The notes under the pieces: generated by a model | What the model was told of the DNA's origin: nothing | The model's input: only the letters and a program-made list of their open reading frames with translations | Database searches by the model: none | Part shown: positions 59,137-64,000 of the stretch, one piece after another | Layout: every line of letters begins with the position of its first letter | Numbering within the stretch: position 1 is the first letter of the stretch | Position numbers and translations under genes: made by a program | From: PALSA-612 sp963755155 | GTDB lineage: Bacteria > Actinomycetota > Thermoleophilia > Gaiellales > Gaiellaceae | Direction of reading: 5' to 3' | Length of the DNA stretch: 64,000 nt | Assembly (NCBI GenBank): GCA_963755155.1 | Contig: CAVWIV010000015.1 | Span: forward strand, 186,001-250,000

Positions 59137-60149
59137 GAGCCGATGCTACTCCCGGTGCTCATGACCTCGGCCAGGAGGTCGGCGTCGAGGCCGTAGACCG
59201 TCGCGCCGCCGCGCCCCGTCATCGTCTCCGCTGCGAGCAGGGCGTTGACGATCGCTTCCTCGGTTGCCTCGATCGCCGCGTAGAAAAGCGGGTTCATCTC
59301 CTCGTTCGGTACAGGCTCGACGTGTTGCGTAGGACCGGTCGCGAAGGCGAGCGCGAAGTCGCCGCTCGACGTTTCGCCTGCGCCTCCGACACGCGCGACG
59401 CCGAGCATCGCTCGTACTGCGATCCGCTCGCACTGGTGCGGGAGAAGCGGTGCATCGGTTGCGACCACGGCGACGATCGAGCCGACGCCTTCGCCCAGGG
59501 CAGGCCGGGGCGGAAGCGGGACGCGGTCGGCATCGATGATGCGTCCGACCGGCACGCCGCCGATCGTCAACCGTGCGCGGGTCCCGTGGTTCGCCTGGAG
59601 GAGCACACCGACGGTGTACGCGTCAGCCCGCCGGGAGGCAGTGCCGATGCCGCCCTTGAACCCGTGGCAGATCATCCCCGTACCACCGCCGACGTTTCCC
59701 TCGGCCACCGGCCCGCCCGCAGCCGCGTCGAGCGCCGCCCTGGCGTGCTCCGGCCGCACGTGAAAGCCGTTGACGTCGTTCAGCACGCCGTCCCACGTCT
59801 CGGCGACGACGGGCAGGCTCCACGTGCTCCTGTCTCCTTCGACCGCCGCCGCCACGAGCGCCTCGTGGACTGCGCCGACAGAGTGAGTGTTCGTCAGCGC
59901 GATCGGCGTCGTCAGCAAGCCCGACTCCCGCATCCACTGGAGGCCTGTGACCTCGCCGTTGCCGTTCAGCCTGAAGAACCCCGCAAAAGCCGGAAGCTCT
60001 TCCGGGACGACGATCGTCACGCCCGTGCGCACGTCGTCGCCCTCAACGAGCGTCGTGTGACCGACCCGAACGCCGCCGACGTCGGTGATCGCGTTCAGCG
60101 TGCCCGGCTCGAGGTCGCCGATCGCGATTCCGAGATCGCGAGCTCTCAC
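59133..60149 (-). CDS. P1-family aminopeptidase (DmpA/L-aminopeptidase-D-esterase type)
   Basis: The 338-residue protein starts GTG 60149, overlapping the upstream stop (GTGA). Family motifs: NAITDVGGVRVGHTTLVEGD DVRTGVTIV, ALTNTHSVGAVHEALVAAAV, GNVGGGTGMICHGFKGGIGT ASR and the self-cleavage region GAGETSSGDFALAFATG with the candidate nucleophile serine. P1 enzymes cut themselves into two chains and hydrolyse N-terminal residues or beta-amino acid peptides. Residues before the Ser are present, so it should be active. It sits between the phosphomannomutase and thioesterase genes in one minus-strand operon. Confidence 0.9.
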   Translation of the reverse strand: MRARDLGIAIGDLEPGTLNAITDVGGVRVGHTTLVEGDDVRTGVTIVVPEELPAFAGFFRLNGNGEVTGLQWMRESGLLTTPIALTNTHSVGAVHEALVAAAVEGDRSTWSLPVVAETWDGVLNDVNGFHVRPEHARAALDAAAGGPVAEGNVGGGTGMICHGFKGGIGTASRRADAYTVGVLLQANHGTRARLTIGGVPVGRIIDADRVPLPPRPALGEGVGSIVAVVATDAPLLPHQCERIAVRAMLGVARVGGAGETSSGDFALAFATGPTQHVEPVPNEEMNPLFYAAIEATEEAIVNALLAAETMTGRGGATVYGLDADLLAEVMSTGSSIGS

Positions 60150-61502
60150 GACCGGATCACCGTGAGCACCTCGTCGCGTTTCTGCTCCATCAACTCTTGC
60201 GTCCGCGCCTCGAGGTTCAGCCGCAGCAGAGGCTCCGTGTTCGACGGGCGTACGTTGAAGTGCCAACCCTCGCCGTCCACGGAGATGCCGTCGAGGTGGG
60301 ACACACGGCCCTCGCGGCCGAAGCGTTCCTTGAGCTCCTGCAGCTTGACCGGGACGTCGTCAACCGTCGTGTTGATCTCCCCGGTAATGAAGTAGCGCTC
60401 TCGGTACGGGCGAAGAATCTCGGAGAGCGGCTTGCCGGCGCGTGAGACGAGGTCGAGCATGAGCAGGAACGGCACGACGCCGGTGTCGGCCTGGAAGAAG
60501 TCTCGAAAGTAGTAATGGCCCGAGACCTCGCCGGCGAAGACCGCGTCCTCCTTTCGCATTCGGTGCTTGATGAACGCGTGCCCGACGCGGTTGACGAGCG
60601 GGATGCCTCCTGCGCGCTCGACGGTCTCCGACACCGCCCAGCTGGCGCGAACGTCGTAGATGGCCTTGCCGCCGGGCTCCTTGGCGAGCATGGTCTCGGC
60701 GAAGAGCGCCGTGGCGAAGTCGCCCGGGACGAACTCGCCCGAGTCGTCCACGAAGAAACAGCGGTCGGCGTCCCCGTCGAACGCGACCCCGAAATCCGCA
60801 TCCTCTGCGAGCGTCTTCGCGACGATGAACTCGCGGTTCTCCGGGAGCAGCGGGTTCGGCTCGTGGTTCGGGAAGCTCCCGTCCGGCTCGAAGAAGCACG
60901 TGATGGGCTCGATGGGGAGGCGCTCGAGCACGGGCGGCAACATCGCTCCCGCCATGCCGTTTGCAGCGTCGATGACGACGCGCAGCGGCCTGATCGCCTC
61001 GATGTCGACGAACGACAGCACGCGCTCGACGAACGCCGGCCAGACGTCAGCCTCGCTCACCGTGCCTCTTTTGTCTCGGGGTCTGACCCCGGGACATGTC
61101 CGGAAGGGCGAGCGCGCGGTCGCGGATGTCGAGGAGGCCCGATTCGCCGCCGACCGGAAGCGCTCCGCGGCGCACGATCTTCATCCCGGTGTACTCCTTC
61201 GGGTTGTGCGAGGCGGTGACGGCGATGCCGCCCTCGAGCCCGAGCTCGCCGACGGCGCAGTAGAGCATCTCCGTGCCGACCATGCCGATGTCGACGACGT
61301 CGGCGCCCGCGTCGGCAGCGCCGTCGACCGCCGCGCGCGCCATCGCCGGCGCCGACAGGCGCATGTCCCTCCCCACGGCGATGCGCCGCGGCTCGAAGTG
61401 CTCGACGTACGCACGCCCGATCGCGTATGCGCCGTCCTCGTCGAGCTCATCGGGGTAGATGCCCCGGACGTCGTACGCCTTGAATACCGCGGGATTCAGC
61501 AC
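60146..61502 (-). pseudogene. Phosphomannomutase/phosphoglucomutase, split into two frames at a palindromic element
   Basis: From GTG 61502 the first frame gives domain 1: VFKAYDVRGIYPDELDEDGA, then GRDMRLSAPAMARAAVDGAA and the catalytic phosphoserine loop GGIAVTASHNPKEYTGMK. It stops at 61047, just after a 25-bp palindrome. A second frame opens at GTG 61060 and continues the protein: RPLRVVIDAANGMAGAMLPP, metal loop FGVAFDGDADRCFFVDDSG, sugar-binding GEVSGHYYFRDFF and the C-terminal phosphate loop RPSNTEPLLRLNLEARTQ. Both halves are complete, and only the domain 1-2 linker is broken. Either two polypeptides are made and assemble, or the gene is inactive. The reaction interconverts hexose 1- and 6-phosphates. 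Confidence 0.88.
61072..61096. repeat. 25-bp palindromic element at the break in the phosphomannomutase gene
   Basis: The arms TGTCTCGGGGTC and GACCCCGGGACA pair at 11 of 12 positions around a central T. GGGGTC(A/T)GACCCC palindromes recur in some bacterial genomes as short repeats; here it sits in the linker between domains 1 and 2. Confidence 0.7.
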
Positions 61503-61509
61503 ACGGCTG

Positions 61510-61515
61510 ATGCTA
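61510..61515 (-). promoter_or_regulatory. -10 box (TAGCAT) of the phosphomannomutase operon
   Basis: On the minus strand TAGCAT ends seven bases before GTG 61502, consistent with a leaderless transcript. Confidence 0.45.
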
Positions 61516-61547
61516 TGTCGGAAGCACAGGCCGCGTGACGTCGTTCG

Positions 61548-61553
61548 TACACT
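61548..61553 (+). promoter_or_regulatory. -10 box (TACACT) of the cyclase-ATPase gene
   Basis: TACACT ends three bases before ATG 61557 and six before GTG 61560. Spacing in the other leaderless genes here favours GTG 61560 as the true start. Confidence 0.45.
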
Positions 61554-61556
61554 TAC

Positions 61557-64000
61557 ATGGTGCGCGGAACCGTAGAGCGGAAGCTTGCGACAGTCCTGTT
61601 CGTCGACATCGTCGACTCGACGCAGCTCGTCACGGGGGCCGACCCCGAGGTCGTTCGGCGCCGCGTGGCCGAGTTCTTCGACCGTGTTTCGCACTGCGTC
61701 ACCGTGCACGGCGGCATCGTCGAGAAGTTCGCGGGAGACGCGGTGCTCGCGGCATTCGGCATCCCGCAGGCGCACGAGGACGACGCCGAGCGGGCTGTGC
61801 GGGCTGCGCTCGGGATGCGCGAAGCGATCCGCGAGCTGAACCTCGAGGTGCGCGTCGGTATCGAGGCCGGCGAGGTCGTCGTCGACCAGGCGGACTCGAC
61901 GTTCGCCACCGGTGAAGCCGTGAACCTCGCGGCGCGCCTGCAGCAGGCAGCGATGCCGGGCGAGATCCTCGTCGGCCCGACCGCCAACCGCCTCGCCCGA
62001 GGCCGGCTGGTCGTCGAGGACGCAGGCCCGCTCGAGCTGAAGGGGATGGGCGCGGCCATGCGCGCGTGGCGTGTGGTCAGCGCCATCGACGGTAAGCACG
62101 TGCACGTCAACGCCCCGCTCGTCGGCCGCGAGACGGAGCTGGAGCTGCTCCAGCACACGTACGAGAGAACGCAACGGGACGGCCGCGCGCATCTCTTCAC
62201 GATCTACGGGGAGCCCGGCGTTGGCAAGAGCCGCCTTGTCCGCGAGTTCGTAGACTCCGTGGCCGGGGCGAGCGTGCTCAAGGGCCGTTGTCTGCCGTAC
62301 GGCGAGAGCGTGACGTACTGGCCGCTCGCCGAGATGATCAAGTCGGCGGTGGGGATCACCGACGACGAACCGCTCGAGGAAGCGTTCGAGAAGCTTCGCC
62401 AGTGCTGCGAGGACGACGCCGTCGCCGACCTGATCGGATTGGCCTCGGGCGTGCTGGAAGCGGTGGAGGGCGAGCGCAGCCCGCAGGAGATCGCCTGGGC
62501 GGCCCGCGAGGTCATGAGCGGGCTCGCCGACGTGCAGCCGCTCATCCTCTTCTTCGAGGACATCCACTGGGCCGAAGAGCCGATGTTCGATCTCATCGAG
62601 CATCTCGCCGACTGGGTGCGCGCACCGCTGCTGATCCTCTGCCTTGCCCGACCAGACCTGCTCGACGTGCGGCCCGCCTGGGGTGGTGGCCGCGTCCGGT
62701 CGACCGCGATCGAGCTGGAGCCGCTTTCCGAGGAGGAGAGCCAGGAGCTCGTCACCGCGCTCGTCTCCGATCTCGCGGATCCGCCGCCTCTGCCCAAGGG
62801 CTTGCTCGACCGGACCGAAGGCAATCCGCTGTTCGTAGAGGAGACCATTCGCATGCTCGCCGAGGGCGGCGACTCCAATCGCGTCCCCGACACGCTCCAG
62901 GCCCTCATCGCAGCCCGAATCGACCACCTCGCGCCGGACGCCAAAGTGCTGTTGCAGCGGGCGGCCGTCATCGGCCGGGTGTTCTGGAAGGGCGCCATCG
63001 CGCACTCGCCCCGAATCTCGACGTGGAAGCGCTGCTCGACGACCTGCTGCTGCGGGAGTTCGTGCTGCGCGAGGAGCGCTCCTCGATCTCGGGTGAGACG
63101 GCCTTCCGCTTCAAGCACATGCTGATCAGGGAGGTCGCGTACGCCGGGCTGTCCAAGCAGGCCCGTGCACAGCAGCACGCGAGGTTTGCGGAGTGGATCA
63201 AGGAGCACGCCGGAGAGGAGCTGCTCGAGATCCGCGCTTACCATCTCAACCACGCGACGCTCCTTCTCGCCGAGCTGGACGGTGCTCCACCCGATGAACT
63301 AGTGCACGAGGCGGCAGAGGCGCTGACGGGCGCCGGCAAGCGCGCGCTCGCGCGCGAGGAGTACAAGTCGGCGCGCGGCAAGCTGCTTCGCGCCGTCGAG
63401 CTCGAGCCCGACGCTTCGGCGTCGCTACTACGCCGCTCGTGCTGTCTGGAGGCTGGGCGACCTGACGGCAGTTGCCGTTGAGATGGAGAAGGTTCGGGCG
63501 GAGGCCGAGGACGACGGGAGAGACGCTGATGGAAGCGCTCGCGCTGACCGCGCTCGGCGACGCGGCGCTGAAGCAGACCGGAGACACGGCGCGCGCGCAG
63601 AAGCTCATCGACCGGGCGCTCGAGCTGCAGAAGGACGAGATGGACGTCGACGCGCACTTCGACTCGCTCATGGTCCGCGTCGGGATCGGCGTCGCGCGAG
63701 GATCGATGTCAGAGGCGGTGCCCTACATGGAGCAGGCGTTCGCAGTCGCGCTCGCCGCGGGCCGCAAGGATCTCCAGACCATCGCCTCGCAGGCGCTGGC
63801 GCAGGCGCACATCGTCCGGCTCGAGCTCGACAAGGCCGAGCGTCTCATCCACAAGGCGGTCGAGCTGGCAGACGAGAGCGGCAGCCCGCGCGCGAGAGGC
63901 CAGGCAATGCTCACTCTGGGCTGGCTCCACCGCATGCGGAAGGAGCTTGACGCGGCCGAGACTGCGTACGAGCAGGCCCGCGAGCTCTTCGCGGAGATCG
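61557..64000 (+). pseudogene. Adenylate cyclase-AAA ATPase-TPR protein, frameshifted and running off the window
   Basis: The first frame (to about 63005) has a class III cyclase domain (TVLFVDIVDSTQLVTGADPE, KFAGDAVLAAFG, FATGEAVNLAARLQQ) and an ATPase domain with Walker A FTIYGEPGVGKSRLV and Walker B-like LILFFEDIHWAEEPM. Shifts near 63005, 63430 and 63525 lead through LLREFVLREER and FKHMLIREVAYAGLSKQARA to TPR repeats (EALALTALGDAALKQTGDTA, RGQAMLTLGWLHRMRKELDA), which continue past 64000. This architecture is typical of large actinobacterial signalling regulators. The cyclase core has the metal Asp pair, but the adenine-specifying residues cannot be judged by eye. Confidence 0.85.

Noticed and set aside
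1..64000. CRISPR arrays, insertion sequences or prophage genes
   Set aside because: No array of regular repeats, transposase, integrase, recombinase or phage structural gene is visible on either strand.

Overview
The window is high-GC DNA from an actinobacterium, most plausibly class Thermoleophilia (Gaiellales/Solirubrobacterales-like). This rests on codon use, TANNNT -10 boxes set directly before start codons (leaderless mRNAs), an F420-type luciferase-family oxidoreductase, an alkylmercury-lyase-like protein and a tmRNA tag ending ELALAA. The taxonomic call is inference. No mobile-element machinery and no CRISPR array are visible.

Layout. 0-5 kb is a trans-translation neighbourhood: the 3' end of RNase R, a cyclic-nucleotide-binding protein, smpB and the tmRNA gene ssrA, interrupted by a GAF/adenylate cyclase and a small secreted-protein gene flanked by two copies of the tmRNA 5' end. 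5-16 kb holds accessory metabolic genes (hydrolase, FMN reductase, toroid-fold protein, DCC protein, a second cyclase, MFS transporter, alpha carbonic anhydrase, methyltransferase, CBS protein, PhoD phosphodiesterase), many of them frameshifted. It also holds an organomercurial-lyase-like gene with an in-frame TGA exactly at the second catalytic cysteine, followed by a hairpin that meets the bacterial SECIS rules. 16-24 kb is signalling (REC-GAF-GGDEF-REC-HD-GYP hybrid, response regulator plus histidine kinase) and lipid/hydrolase genes. 24-29.4 kb is a tandem triplet of secreted sulfatases. 29-32.5 kb has a divergent LLM/Rieske oxidoreductase pair, an Rpf-like secreted protein, YjbQ and tRNA-Met(CAT).

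33-41 kb is an accessory cluster: S1C trypsin-like protease, secreted repeat protein, a HEAT-CHAT caspase-like protease with a ComEC-type metallo-beta-lactamase, and a divergent patatin phospholipase, which together look like a candidate conflict locus. 41.5-49.7 kb has a small winged-helix regulator with a clear dyad operator, cell-wall amidase, pdxS and pdxT (separated), yebC with an apparent CTG start, and an S9 peptidase. 49.8-58 kb is conserved housekeeping: ruvC-ruvA-ruvB, recJ, an RCC1-repeat protein and the bifunctional (p)ppGpp enzyme. 58-64 kb has a decayed methyltransferase, a thioesterase, a P1 peptidase, a phosphomannomutase split at a 25-bp palindrome, and a third cyclase (cyclase-ATPase-TPR) that runs off the end.

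About twenty frame changes fall in three clusters (1.6-15.3, 40-41.3 and 58-63.5 kb), while 15.4-40 kb and 41.5-58 kb are clean. They may be local consensus errors or real decay; interrupted genes are given below as pseudogenes with that caveat.
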